Positions 19,793 through 32,468 of a DNA stretch of 64,000 bases are shown piece after piece; position 1 is the stretch's first letter, and every line of letters starts with the position of its first letter. Under the pieces are notes generated by a model that made no database searches, had not been told where the DNA came from, and was given only the letters and a program-made list of their open reading frames with translations. The stretch is from Hyposmocoma kahamanoa (lineage: Eukaryota > Arthropoda > Insecta > Lepidoptera > Cosmopterigidae): positions 4,694,053 to 4,758,052 of the forward strand of contig NW_020653337.1 in assembly GCF_003589595.1 (NCBI RefSeq). Direction: 5' to 3'. Position numbers and translations under genes: made by a program.

Positions 19793-20989
19793 AAACCGAA
19801 AATGACCCAAATAATGTCCAAACTCTTACAACAATTTTTACATGATGGATCATAATCAAACAAAAAGAAAATTAAGATTGCTTGAGATTTTTTTTTCTTT
19901 ATGTCACGTAGGAGGTAAACGACTAGATGAGCGACTTGATGGGAGGTGGTTAACGTTACTAGAGGAGCTGTCTATGCGTTAATCTCTTATCCTCTTAGAT
20001 TGCGTACAGATTTGGTGAATAACTACCCAAAAAATACCCCAGTTTGTGAAAGGCTCGAAAGCTGCACACGTGCTTTGCGTAGTGCGGTCTGTTCGTTATC
20101 CATAAACTTGCTACAACAGGAGAATCTATGCGTTGCCAGTACTTAAGACACCTATTTACTCTATTAGAGTGCGTACAGAACTGGCGAATGCGCCGCGAAT
20201 GTGATCATAGGGGTGAAAACGCGGTTCTGGCGCTAGTGCATGTCCTATTGATGTAATGTTGTAGGGAGAGTGTAATAGCCTCCGCAGCCTCCATACTCTT
20301 GCTTAGCGGGTTTAAAGTTCAAAATTCAAAAGGGTAAAGAAATAGTGGTAATAAATCCAATTTTATAAATATTATTCCCGTTTTATTAATATTTGTGATC
20401 TTTAAAATGTATATTGCACAAGAGATTTTTGGTAATTGGAAAACAGTTCAAAACATTAACGAGAAGACGTATTCGCTGCCGCAATTGGGCAGGGAGAGGC
20501 GATGGAACGAAACAAAATCAGAATGGCGAGGCAAAGGAATTATTAAAGAACGATTCAAAATTTCAAAATGACTGACCAGGAACCAGAGAAACGGCGATAA
20601 AAAGGTGGGATGACGATGTAAAGAGCTCACATCGTCACAGGGGCGCACGCTAACACTACACATGTATCAGTAGATTTGTAGTAGACCTTTAAACATAACT
20701 GCTTAGCAATACGCCTGTAGTTCAATCAAATATTGGAGCTCGTATTAAAATTAAAAAACTTTCAGATTATTTTCAACTCTAGTTAACTTCCCTCCGTGAA
20801 CAGCCCTCGGAAGCCTCTAGGATTTATGCTGACGTCCGCTGTATATAGTTTTGTTTGCTTTCGCAGATGCGGAGTTAATGCCTTTGACCTCAAAGGTTTA
20901 CTGTTGGCAATGCTATAACTGCTGTTTAAGCTGCTCTGTAAACCGTTTTAGATAATTATAATAATGTGCTTGACGACTACACCAACTGA

Positions 20990-21100
20990 TTTCAATTTAG
21001 TCCTCTGTACTATCTGTACCAGAGCAATTAAATTAGCTTCGGGGTATCCCACATAATCCAGACCAGAACCAATTCAAAAAGTTGATTTCCCCAATCGTCT
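20990..21100 (-). mobile_element. SINE family C, partial
   Basis: TACCAGAGCAATTAAATTAG, ATCCAGACCAGAACCAATTC and AAAAGTTGATTTCCCC correspond to the family body in the order of the 63.7-kb copy. Confidence 0.5.
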
Positions 21101-21837
21101 TGGGACTTGTTTATCTAGCGCTCGCGTTTCTACCCCTTGTCACCGAGATCGTTAAATGTCAAAGAAAAAACGTTAGGTTTTAAAATTATTTATAGGCCGT
21201 TTTGACGTTTGTTCGCTCATCAAGTTTCGTATTTATTTACAACTACGTTGTAGGAGCTTACTGCTGTAAGTTGTTGTCAATAGTGTCGTGCAGTAAAATT
21301 TATGGATGTTTGATTTTACGACACAACTCGGCATTTGCTTTTCGAAATTCGAAATTTTTTAAAATGAAATCTAATACGATCGTCACTTACAGGACCGCTG
21401 TCCAGCACAACTTCTACATCCGGCAAACTCGCGTCATAGCTCAATGCAAAACAAAGCAGTTTCGAATTGAAGATATATTAAGAAAACATTTTTATTTTCG
21501 TTTTATTAAAACTTTTTACTCCTCTTTGACTTTTGACTCCTATTAAATTATATTTTTTTCGATAATGAATTGCGATTTCGCCACACTATCTGTCAAAACG
21601 GCCATGATAGCGTGCCGGTACTGTAACAGGTGACAAATAAATGTGAATTTAGTTAAGGTATCACTAATATCCCTGTGGGATGTACCTTAGGGTTTAGTAG
21701 CATTACCACACGCCAATGTTAAAAGACAACGTCGTGATGAAACCGTTACGTCGAAGGTTTACAACCCCTGGAAAACTTGTCAAGTTACTAAATCGCATTG
21801 AATAACGTGGTGAATGACAGCTAAACTCTCTCTTTAG

Positions 21838-21898
21838 AAGGACCCGAGCTCAACAGTGGGACGTACAACGGGTTGATGGTGTTGATGATGATGACCAA
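21838..21898 (+). mobile_element. LINE 3' tail remnant
   Basis: CAACAGTGGGACGTACAAC followed by a run of GATGATGATGA-like triplets is the usual 3' end of lepidopteran RTE-type elements. Only the tail is visible. Confidence 0.5.
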
Positions 21899-22503
21899 AT
21901 ATAATACGATATGAGTTGTTGTAGAACGAATAATACAGAAGTACAGTAGTACTAGTAGTATTTTGAAAATTCCAAGTTCCGCAGTTACCTATATATCACC
22001 TACATTTCATATCTGAAGACGGTGCAAACCCGGCGGAACGATGCTATTACAATTTAAATAAGGTATAAACTTCAATGCCCTGAGAGAAATGCGCCGCGAT
22101 GCTTCCAGGTCTATCTCGGAGCATTGCATTGCATTGCAATTTATCCCTTATTCCAGTTGTAATAGTATGAAATACACAATGATAAATGTAATGTCCTTTG
22201 CGTTCCCGTCTGCCGGCTTTAACTTTTTTAATTACTCAAGTATTAAACGAAACTTATCTGATGGAATAAAAAATCTATTGTTATATCATTTTCAAATAAA
22301 TTAATGAAAAAAATTAATTAAAGTTACTTCTGATAATATATCGATGTAAACGTTCAAAAAAAGATCTGTAAATTCAAATCTAGAATGTTACCGCATTATT
22401 ATCCAAAGGGTTAAGATATACTTTTCATTGCAGCACCTGACGAGAAAAAAAATGCGGTTAAACATTAGACTATAAGCGATGACACATACGCACACGTAAA
22501 AAA

Positions 22504-23130
22504 AATGGAAGTGGCACAAAACAAACAAACAAACTCACACATTCTTACTTTGAAACACTACAAAATCTTGATATTCATTGGTCGTACTTTGTAATTTAAA
22601 CAGAAATAACAAATTCTGGATTGCTAATAGAATTTAAACTTTACCCTGTTGGCATATCGTTGAAAGCTCAATACCTATTGCTACAAGTTACGACGTTTTG
22701 ATATTGTATTGAAATTTCAATCAATGTGCTGGCATCTAGCGGTTCATTACTGAACGACGACAAATTGGAAATGTTAATTAAGTTCTCCAAACAAGAAACG
22801 ACCATATTGCAGGGGTTTAAGCTTTACTTTCGTTTCTTGTAGCAAAAAAATATTTCGATTAACAGAAAATTTAAAATTGATTAAAATAAGAATTTCCGAT
22901 GATATGAAATACCACCAGGGGTTTTTTTTGGTGCAGCTATCATTTTTGCATTCCAAAAGAGCACAATAAGGCATTTTTGCAGGATGTTAGAGAAATTACA
23001 CGAAATAATGACACAGCCATACCATACAAAGCGAAAACGGTGGACTGGGCTCAGATAGGAGTTTCGAGACCTATAATTGGCACGCGTTGGACGCTAACTA
23101 ACCATTCTACTACTGTATTTGTTGTTCTGG
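22504..23130. repeat. Interspersed repeat, copy 1 (about 630 bp)
   Basis: Colinear with 28951-29603 over its whole length, by eye about 85-88 percent identical, from ATGGAAGTGGCA to TACTGTATTTGTTGTTCTG. No tRNA head, coding frame or clear terminal repeat is recognised. Confidence 0.85.
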
Positions 23131-23848
23131 GCATACGCACGTGCTGCGAAACGTAATTTTTTTTAATTAAAAAAGTACAATTTGATTAGCTTAAACATAG
23201 TGCTAAAAAACTTTTTTCTACTCCTGTAGTTTAATGTGTCCATTATTAAAAAACATATCACAAAGGCGCTCTTTTTAATTCTGAATCAAAATTCAATTAT
23301 CTATGGTACTCACCACTGACCTGAGAAATATCATTATACTTTTTTAAACAGTACTATAACGAATTTCAACAAGAGAAAACAGTATTTTTGCTAATTCAAA
23401 TATCAAGACACTACCCAAAGGCTCTACTGCTTCCTGATTGGCACTGCAACGGTTATGGGCAGGCATGTAGCTTATCATGAGGCGCACTAGATCACTAGAT
23501 ATTATAAAAAAAACCAAATTTCGGTTTCGATTCGATTTAAACCGTCGATTATGTTAATTGCCCTCCTTATCATAGGGAGGGCAATATAATATAAAATAAT
23601 TAGATAATACTTACGTATAAGAACGTTGACATATTGACGCGTAGATCTTTCTGGAACCTCCGGCAATATAAAACGTTTTCCTTTCTTCGATTGCATATCA
23701 AATATTCACGAGGTAAAAATAAGACTCCAGAACAAATAGGGTTCCTTTTACCAAAAAATCTATTTCTGATCTCATATTCCTTTTTGTCAATATACTACTT
23801 CTACAATTATTTGATGTAAAAGCATTCGCTGCGTGAACCGAAACCTAA

Positions 23849-24160
23849 ATATCACGATACACTGGTCTGTTCAACAAATCACCCGATTCCGCGTCGAACT
23901 ATAGCACCGATGTCAACTTGAACTGGTTGGGCCTTGAAGTGTTGATACTACCAGTTTATCATGAGACAACAAGCGCGCGGGTCCCGCTTCACGCAGAGGA
24001 GGCACTAAAAATCCGTTCCCGTATTTACGAAGCTGGCCGACGGAATTTCAAATGTGAAGATGACCGTCAAAATAGTTTTCAATACGTTGAAAGCTGTTTG
24101 CTTTCTGAAAAATACACATACGAGAGTGGTATCAATGTATTAGGTAGGTACATTTTTGCT
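23849..24160 (+). CDS. Unidentified exon-like open frame
   Basis: The frame is open from 23849 and has a protein-like composition (HAEEALKIRSRIYEAGRRNF, then Cys-Glu-Asp-Asp). It runs into TTAG/GTAGGTAC, a good donor-like site at about 24140. There is no ATG at the start and no clear acceptor. I do not recognise a family. It may be a transposon or pseudogene remnant. Confidence 0.25.
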
Positions 24161-24837
24161 CTTTTTGGGTAATATTGAAAGGTAGTAAAATATGAGGAAA
24201 GACCGTGCATGGAGAGGATGTCTATTCGATTGTATAGTATATTGAGAACACGTAAGACGTAAGCGTATTTTGATTCCAATAGCGTATATGCAGGGTTTCT
24301 GGAACTGGCTATGTAAAACTGAGGACTGGGCTTTACAAACCGCCGAGAGGGTGTACACCTGGTGGTTGATGAACAAACATAATATGGAGGAAAGACCAAA
24401 CATCAATATTGAATCTACCAGCACTTATGGTTGTTGATCAAACACGTAACGACTTTTTAAAATTAGCTTCTTATTATTGTCTATCTTTTTTGAAGAAGGA
24501 GTAAAATGACAGTTCATTGCACAAAAGTGTTGCCCGCTTGCAAGCTGCTAGTGATTGCAGGCGATAAGTATTCTATCGACTATCGACTGAATGTTGGTCA
24601 CGCATATACAATAAACGGTCGTATTTGTTTTATTTGATTTATCATCGACTCATTATCCATCCAACTTTTGTAAGTTCATTGTATACGCTACATTTAGAAC
24701 TATGTCTAAAAAATACAAAATGAAACATATTTTAAAGCTTTTCAGTTTAATTCGATATAGATAATCAAATACGAATTTTCTATTTAAAATGTATATGAAG
24801 ATAATCTGGTTAAACAGTACAAAAAAAGGCCTCAAAA

Positions 24838-24937
24838 ATATTTGCCAAGTTTTTTGAAATCACATAACGTACATACAAAAAAAAACATACAGTCGAATTG
24901 AGAACCTCCTCCTTTTTTTGAAGTCGGTTTTTGAAAA
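24838..24937. mobile_element. AACCGACTTC-family end fragment
   Basis: CATACAGTCGAATTGAGAAC, CTCCTCCTTTTTTTGAAGTC and GGTTTTT form one end of the family. About 100 bp. Confidence 0.65.
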
Positions 24938-25099
24938 TTGATTAAGATACTAGTAGGACAATTGTCAAAATAGACATCAGATGTCAGACATTTTTGGCAA
25001 TATTTTACCTTCTTTCAAAATTTATCGATAAAACTGTCGACAACAACTACATTTAAATTTTTATTGAATTGATTTTAATGATACTGACTTATTTTTTAA

Positions 25100-25248
25100 G
25101 CGAAATAACTCCACTAGTTTGTTATCGAACACTTGATCGAAGATCGAACACTCAGACAAAAATCCTTCGATACGGCCGAATTCGAACCGACGTCTTCGTC
25201 TTCGATCTTGTATTAACAATTATAACAAACAAGTGGAGTAATTTCATA
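25100..25248. mobile_element. Two inverted family-B SINE pieces
   Basis: ACTCCACTAGTTTGTTAT (left) and ATAACAAACAAGTGGAGT (right) are inverted. The middle has CGAATTCGAACCGACGTC, a B box on the minus strand. The CTTCGATCTTGTATTAAC body piece runs the other way. Confidence 0.55.
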
Positions 25249-25337
25249 TAAAAAATAATTGAACATCATTCAATAAAAATTTAAATACAATGAATAGCTA
25301 TATCTCTAGCCACGGCTGCTAGCTGTAAAGGTATCTA

Positions 25338-25847
25338 AAGCTGCGTACGGACTGCCCGTACATTGATACGCGTGTCCTGGAACGCCATGTCCGTACTAGA
25401 AGCTACGCGTACAGTCAGGGGGAACGCGTGCCGCGCGAGCTCGGCTCGCAGCGAGCCGCTATCAGTCGGTATTTGGCCGCGCGTCAAAGCGGACGCCAAC
25501 TCGCAGGGACGCAGTATTTGGACGGCAAAAAGGACAAGTTCGCGAGTTTCAGTAATGAAGATGTTGTCACGTTAATTCAACGTTACGAATTTCATCGGTG
25601 TTTATGGGATAGCACACTCATAAACTATCACAACAAAGATTTACGCGAAGATGCATGGAAGGCCATTTCAAATGAAATGAAAATACCAGTGGGGTATCAG
25701 GCTCGCAGCAGTCGCAGCTCTGGATCGATGAACCTCGCGTTCAGGTTCGCGGCGGTCCGTACAGGAGCTGTACACGTATCCAATATACTCGTGGATTGCG
25801 TACCCAGACTACGCGTAACACAGGAACGCACTGTCCGTACGCAGCTT
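25338..25847 (+). mobile_element. TIR transposon enclosing a MADF-domain exon
   Basis: The 510-bp unit starts AAGCTGCGTACGGAC and ends with its exact reverse complement. TA dinucleotides flank both sides (25336-25337 and 25848-25849); read as TAA/TTA they would be an imperfect 3-bp duplication as in PIF/Harbinger. GTCCGTAC and ACGCGT recur near both ends as subterminal repeats. The centre codes for part of a MADF domain. It is either a decayed or deleted autonomous element or one that captured a host exon. Confidence 0.7.
25551..25697 (+). CDS. MADF-domain coding fragment (single exon)
   Basis: The frame reads EDVVTLIQRYEFHRCLWD, then Y-x-N-K-D-L-R and AWKAISNEM. These are the L-I-x-x-Y, L-W-D, R-x-x-A-W and I-x-x-x-M positions of MADF, a Myb/SANT-like DNA-binding fold found in insect transcription factors and as the accessory protein of PIF/Harbinger transposons. 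A TTTCAG acceptor-like end at 25547-25552 and a GGGGTATC donor-like site near 25694 bracket it, so it may be one exon. The longer frame through the TIR sequence is not biological. No other exon was found. Confidence 0.6.
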
Positions 25848-25971
25848 TACTGGGTGACGAAATACTTAGGATTTCTCATAGATGGCGCTACGGCTAAAAA
25901 GTCGTTGAAAAACCAAGTACAAAGACACGACAACAAACACATAAAAAATTCGCGATGTCCGCTGGTACGTT

Positions 25972-26090
25972 CAGTTGCTTAGTTGGTATAGCGTCTGGCA
26001 CGGTATGCTAGATAACGTCGGTTCGAATCCGGCCGGATCGAAGGATTTTTTCTGAGTATTCGATCTATGTATTAATAATTATAACAACAA
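25972..26090 (+). mobile_element. SINE family B
   Basis: TTAGTTGGTATAGCGTCTGG (A box), GTCGGTTCGAATCCGG (B box) and GATCTATGTATTAATAATTA body. It lies 125 bp after the MADF element. Confidence 0.7.
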
Positions 26091-26289
26091 CATTGATTAT
26101 TTAAAATTTTATGAAAATTGGCAATTCTCTCCATCTTCAAAATAGACTGACTATGTGTATGCACGATTAAAATCTTTTCTTTGCCTAACGTGATGTTAAA
26201 GTGAGTAAGTAATTTGAACTTTAAATGTTTTCACCGCTTTGACAGAGGTAACTTTGCAGAAGTGGCTAGCTGTAGCAAAGACTTTACAG

Positions 26290-26500
26290 GTAACAAACAC
26301 TTAGGTGACTCAGCGGCTTGCACTGTAGACGCTGGATGAGAAGGTCTTGGGTTCGTTTCCAGGCAATATCATTCTGGAAATGAACTTTTCTACATTGGTG
26401 CTTGTCTGGATGTTCTAGGTAGTGCCCTGGAGTTGCTTTCGTACAGGGAAATCCGTAGTTTGAGGCCAGATAATTGATGTGATTGTCTGGCATATCCCAT
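26290..26500 (+). mobile_element. tRNA-derived SINE, family C
   Basis: GTGACTCAGCGGCTTGCACT (A box), TCTTGGGTTCGTTTCC (B box), then GGAAATGAACTTTTCTACATT and CTGTCTGGCATATCC-like body. Four more partial copies occur in the window. Confidence 0.7.
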
Positions 26501-26509
26501 TACATTATT

Positions 26510-28570
26510 ACAACCGTATTATAAATTGAATGACAGGGAGAGTTAGAGCTATCACAGGGACAGAAGTCTTATGTAAGTATGTCCTACGTCTGGCAATGCG
26601 TTTTCAATAATGATAATGTTTACTAAGTATCGCAATTTGGTTATAATTAACGATTATTATCTACAAAAAATATATATAATAAAGACTTCACGTGTTCCAC
26701 ACGGTGTCTTTAACGATTTTGGATTTTTTAAATTTAATTTTAAGAAATGGTGTATGAAAACACAACTGTACATTAGAAGCGCCGTGTGGCCCTAGGACGC
26801 TACAGTTCCAAAATCATTAGAGACACTGTGTGTCTCTAGAGTGTGCGACAGGTTAAATACTCGTACTATACTGTATTGAAGTTAGTATTTGAATTTACGT
26901 CACGTCACAATTCACATAAGCTGAGCATATCATAAACTCCGAATTCGCAACCCAATACCCTTAATGAAAGAGTCATTCGTTCAGTATACTTGGTTTTACA
27001 CCTCGTGAAATACAGACGGCGTGGTATGAATAGACGAACAGGTCGAAATGGAGTATGTAAATGATTGGAGTGGCGTTGATGGCTCTGTTGATCACGTACG
27101 AATCTTTTGAAGTGGTAGAAACCTTTTCTACTTTGCCTGTACCAAAAACAATATTATTAGTGCAGTACACGGTATCACGTAAGTTTAATTGTGTATCAAG
27201 GGCGGTAAATAAGGAATTACGAACGAGAATCTATTAGAAGCCCAAGGTTTTTAATTTCCGTACCGCCGTGAAACATACAGCGTTTTTCATCGCACGAAAG
27301 TTGTATGATTGCATGCAGGCTAATTTGACTATAATGACCCAAATAAAACCCTCGGGATTTTTCGTTCTCATTACAGCCATGGTCATTGTAATAATACAAT
27401 AACTTTTAATTAAGTCAATATTAGAACACGCAAACCGAAGCTCCTGATCCCAGATTTCAAACATCGAGAACAAACTTCGTAACGACCGATCAACGAGTTG
27501 CAAAATTACCAATACAAAAGAAAAACACAGTTAAGAGATCCCAAACAGATGATAGCAAAACAAGTGCTATTTCTCGTTTCGGCGTCAAAACAGCGAACGC
27601 AACGGCATCTTTTGTCACTGAATTCAATTTTACGCTCTAATAAATCGAGACTATGCAGCCAATAGTCGGATCCGCGTTTTCCTTGATTCGCCTTTTGAGT
27701 TGAATCTTATTGCTGGTTGGGTTTTTGTTTGAAATATTTTTTTCCTACTTATGAGTAAGTTGTAATACTTTGGCCAGAACCTCTCTTAAGCAGCTTTTAT
27801 AATGCTTACAGCCAAGGAAGGAATTTCCTGCCTTCGTCTATATTTCCAAACATATATACTTCCTAAATTCATCCAAATGTAGGTTTTAATGCACAAATCA
27901 GAATAATATTCCACGAGCGCAAAATCCCATTGTAATTTGTGAAAGGGATATTATACATGTCTATCCTTTTCATCGTAAAATCGTAGGATTCACCTCGACA
28001 AACTTCTTAATTTGGACTTTCATTAATTCTGGCGAAATTATCAAAATAGTGAGAATTTCTATACTACAGAATGGGACACATTTCGAGCATTTGACAACTT
28101 AACTTGATTGTAAGTAATGCTTAATTTAATGGTCCCCCTTTTATTTAAGATGCTATGTTATTTAGAAGAAAACAATCCCTATGATTGAGGTTTCCAATCA
28201 GTATAGTAAAATAACAGGTGTTTTTTTTTCACATTTGGCAGGTTCGATTTTCAGTTCGGACAGGCCGCAGGCAGGCGGATTATTTAAAAATCTTTGAAAG
28301 CAGTTCGTATTGTTTTTAAAATCAAAGTCTTTTTGAGTAAAATTTTCTATCTACGGTATTACTGTATAAATAAAATTGACTTTAAAACATTAAATTCATC
28401 AACCAGCTATGTCTAATTTTTGAGACCTTTAAACCGGCAGATTCTATTTATAAAGAAATGTTTATACCACCAAAATAATGGACCGTCATAATATAACTTG
28501 GGTTTTTGTTTTTATTCAACATAACATTTACATTTTTATTGAACTGATATTCAATTATTTTTTGTGTAAT
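26510..28570. other. No recognisable feature
   Basis: Only ORFs under about 95 codons on either strand, with no motif. No repeat shared with the rest of the window was noticed. Confidence 0.45.
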
Positions 28571-28572
28571 AA

Positions 28573-28640
28573 TTGAATATTGGTTCGTTCCGTGGTTTAG
28601 TTGGTCTTTCTTCTTAAATCTTTGCATTAATAATGTGTAA
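28573..28640 (+). mobile_element. SINE family B, fragment
   Basis: CCGTGGTTTAGTTGG (A box) and AAATCTTTGCATTAATAATG body; the B box is deleted. Confidence 0.4.
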
Positions 28641-28950
28641 AAATTTCATAAATAAGCATTTTGGTTCTGTAATGAGCTTGCCAGTAATTCCGATGCATAA
28701 ACCAACAAACCCAATATATTTGCTAGTGTAATACGTAATTCAATTGATGTGTCAGTTAAATAAACAAATTGGTCCACAACTGACGTTGTTTTTAAATAGA
28801 AAACTACCGTGAGACTCAGCCATATTAATTAAACGAACGGATATATCGAATCAGCCCGTGGCTCTTAATAATGAGCTTCCACGGTGGTGAGTCAACGAAA
28901 ACTGCGCACCAAAACCCTAACCACCCGGTCAACACACGGAAGAAAAAAAC

Positions 28951-29603
28951 AATGGAAGTGGCATAAGCCTCGATTGCTATCGGAACCGAAGTCGCTAAAA
29001 CTCACACATTTTTAATTTGAAACACTACAAAATCTTGATATTCACTGGTCGTACTTTCTAATTTAAACAGAAGTAACAATTTCTGGATTGTTAATATAAT
29101 TTAAACTTTATCCTGTTGGCATATCGTTGAACGTTCAATACCTATTATTACAAGTTACGACGTTTTGATATTGTATTGAAATTTCAATCAATGTGCTGCC
29201 CTCTAGCAGTGCATTGCTGAACGACGACGAATTGGAGTTATTAATTTAGTTCTCCAAACATGAAGCGACCATATTGCAGTGGTATAAGCTTTACTTTCGT
29301 TACTTGTAACAAAAAATATTTTGATAAACAGAAAATTGAAAATTTATTAAAATAACACTTGCCGATGTCATAAAATACCACGGGTAATAAATATTCTTCG
29401 TGCGGCTATCATTTTTACGCTCCAAAACAGCACAATAAGGCAATTTTTTTAGGATTCTTGGAGAATTTGCACGAAAGAACGACACAACCATACCACACAA
29501 AGCGAAAATGGCGGTCTGAGCTCAGATAGATCTTTCCAGACCTATAATAGTTGGCACGCGTCGGACGCTAACTAACCACTTCTACTGTATTTATTGTTCT
29601 GTG
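28951..29603. repeat. Interspersed repeat, copy 2 (about 650 bp)
   Basis: Same orientation as copy 1, 6.4 kb downstream. Shared blocks include GTTGGCATATCGTTGAA, GAAATTTCAATCAATGTGCT and CGGACGCTAACTAACCA-like ends. It has a private insertion near 28970-28995. Confidence 0.85.
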
Positions 29604-29937
29604 GGTCACGAATGCGGTTGCGGGAGGCGGCGGCGAGCAACTACCCTTCTTTGCTTAAGTTTTATTAAAGACATACGTTGGATTGAACACTATACAAACC
29701 ACATCACTTTCTAAAATCTCATCCACATTAACCACTGGGTGTAATACCAAAGATGGCAGAATGGATCATCCACTCCACGATTAAAAATGAATGATGACTA
29801 ATCTCGATAGCGTCATGTACTTGCCGCGGAAAAGTACTTTTCTCTCACCAGTACAAATATTTTATCAAAACGTAAACAGTGCATCGAATCAAAATCCAAT
29901 GAGTGTTTTGTCACTACAGGCCCCCGGTTGCTCCCGG

Positions 29938-30066
29938 TTTTTAGACTGGTTCGAAATATTTATTTATACAAAGATCGAACACTAAGAACAAAATCCTTCG
30001 ATCCGGTTGGATTCCAACCAACGTCTTTCAGCAAACCGTGCCAGACCCCATCCCAAGTAAGCCACG
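29938..30066 (-). mobile_element. SINE family B, minus strand
   Basis: ACAAAGATCGAACACTAAG, AATCCTTCGATCCGGTTGG and GATTCCAACCAACGTC match the family body and a mutated B box. Confidence 0.6.
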
Positions 30067-30069
30067 GAA

Positions 30070-32300
30070 CTAGCGGAAAAATTTTAATTTTCTGTGTGCA
30101 TGTAGCAGATCATTGTTTATTTATTTTTTATCTGATAAACACAAAAGTTAATAATAAACAAATAACCATTGAACAAGCAAGATTAAATAAATAGAAACCA
30201 ACAACGTTTTCCACAAATGTGTGACAATTAAGGCATTGCACTCGCGTGACATGATTGTTATTAGTTTTACCGACTTCGGTTCGAAATATGTGGAACAAAA
30301 ATTCGACTTCAATATGTGAGTTTTACGTGAGTACGCCTAATAATTAACGTATACATAATTAATTTGAAACTTTATATACAGTCGAAAAACACCATATTAA
30401 TTTTGATGTGAAAAAAGCGTATATCCGAAATTAACACAAACACGTGAAATTGCTTTCGTAGTCTGTAAGCACTGAACAAACAAGCAATTTGGCAACGACA
30501 TGACAAAGTCTGCTTTGATGATAAAATTATACATATAAGACAAGCCGCCGTAGACGAGCTCATACCAAGTTAATGTAAACACCTAGCTTGACTTCCTGTG
30601 ATCTAAAACGAAGTCTCGGATATTACACATCTAGAACAGTCTGTTGTCCAAACCAAAGTCTGTTATGGTTAATTCACAACATTGAATTAGGGTAAAAATT
30701 GTATTCATAAATACATATAAGAAAGAAAGAAAACTGTTCATTACACAAGCACAGATACACATGTAAACAAGACAATACATATATTATACGCGTGATAGGA
30801 TTTAGCGAGGCGTCTATACTTTAGATACTGATTACACTTTTGTCATCACCGTCAATCCATTGTTATCTTGCTATTCGGCACAGGTCTCCTCCAAGGACAA
30901 GGTTTGAGATATCACTCTGGTAAATGCGGGTAGGAAATTTCACACGTTTCCTTCAATATTTGCGAGAGATATTCCTACCAAACAATAGCAACGTAACACG
31001 GAGATTTCAATCGTCGTGTTCTGTATCAAGCAGCAAAAATTCTCCCACTGCACTATCACAGCTCTTAAACATTTGGATACAAATGCACTTTAATTTGGGA
31101 TAAACGTATTCCCAACACAAAGGAAGAAAAGCAAAGAAAGGCAGTATTCCATCGGGGCCACAATTTAAAATCTGAAGCTCAGTACTTGATTTAGTTAAAA
31201 GCGCGACCGAATAGTCGGCCAATCTTCTGGAACTGCCCAGATAAGGCTATTGAGCATGTTTTACAAAATTTTGAGTAGTTACATCATTTGACGCAATCTT
31301 CCTGTGGCATGCGTGCTAAATGTGGAATGAGGTGCTGGCCCCTGGAGGTTTTGAGCGCTATTCTTTAAGCTTTTTTTTCAAAAATGTATGAATAGAGCTC
31401 TTTCTGATCGAGAAAACACGGTTGGCATTTTGGGCACCGCAGACACGGTTTGTAATGTAACTTTTAATAGACAAAAGTATCGAACGCCTATATTTTAGCG
31501 CGTAAGTTAGCTGTTAAAGTGAAAAAGGTAGGGCTGGGCACTGATTATCGATTCCAGACGACAATAGTGCTGTGCAGCCCGAGACGTGGAGTGGAGCTTC
31601 TTATCAGTACTCTTTTCTTTGTTTGCAGAAAACTAAAAAATCCATAAGTACAGTCAACAGCGCATCAAACCGTGCACTTTTGTTCGAACATCGCCTCGAG
31701 AGCAACGGAACAAGATCAGTTGATGTGTAACGTGATTGACGTGCTGTCATACGCACAACAGTCCTTTCAGTAATGCTTTCAATTAAATACCAAGTACAAA
31801 GACTACACTGAAATTAGACGGTCCAGAACATGATTTACTGCCACGCTTTTTGTACCCAGATTTCTATGTGTAATAAAGATTTGTCTTGTCTATTCCAGTT
31901 GTGCTTGTTCAAGGTTTATAACTTAAATTGCGAAGCCAAGATAGGCGACAAGATTAAATCTCAGCTGCATTACACGTCTAACTCTGTGTTACAACGAAGT
32001 TTGTGCTCTGTCGTGTCTCGTAGTGTTTTGTTGTGTTATATCTCTTCCAGCAGATCTTAGATCGAAGTTTGAAAGTTAAATTGGGATGAGGCAGTAGGTG
32101 GTAAGATTAATTCCCAGTGCGTTTTGTATGTAATGCGTTTGGTATGGAACTTCTGGTCTTAATGATGCTCTTTGTTAGTAGTTTAAGTAGTTTGTGTGGT
32201 AGTTTGTTTATTATAATGATGTAGATTTAAGTTTGAAAAGTACAGTGAGTACTAGATTCGACCTGGAGGTGCTTTGATATTAGAAAGGTCATCTTGTATT
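30070..32300. other. No recognisable feature
   Basis: AT-rich single-copy-looking sequence with short ORFs only. Confidence 0.45.
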
Positions 32301-32302
32301 TT

Positions 32303-32468
32303 AGTAGCAGTAGAGATCCTTGTGAAAGGGTTCGTCCAGTGAAGTATTGCCATCTTATAAATTTCTGCCGCTAAGTAATAATGTGGCACAGCAATGCGTT
32401 CCGGTTTTGAAGGGTGCTGGTGAAATCACAGACACATGGGACTTGCTAACTTATGAACTTACAGAAAT
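32303..32468 (+). mobile_element. Repeat family E, 5' part
   Basis: TAGCAGTAGAGATCCTTGTG, GGTTCGTCCAGTGAAG and CCGGTTTTGAAGGGTGCTGG. The right half is absent. Confidence 0.65.

Noticed and set aside
25428..25982. Full 184-codon protein
   Set aside because: Only the central part is MADF-like; the ends translate TIR and subterminal DNA and run past the element border.
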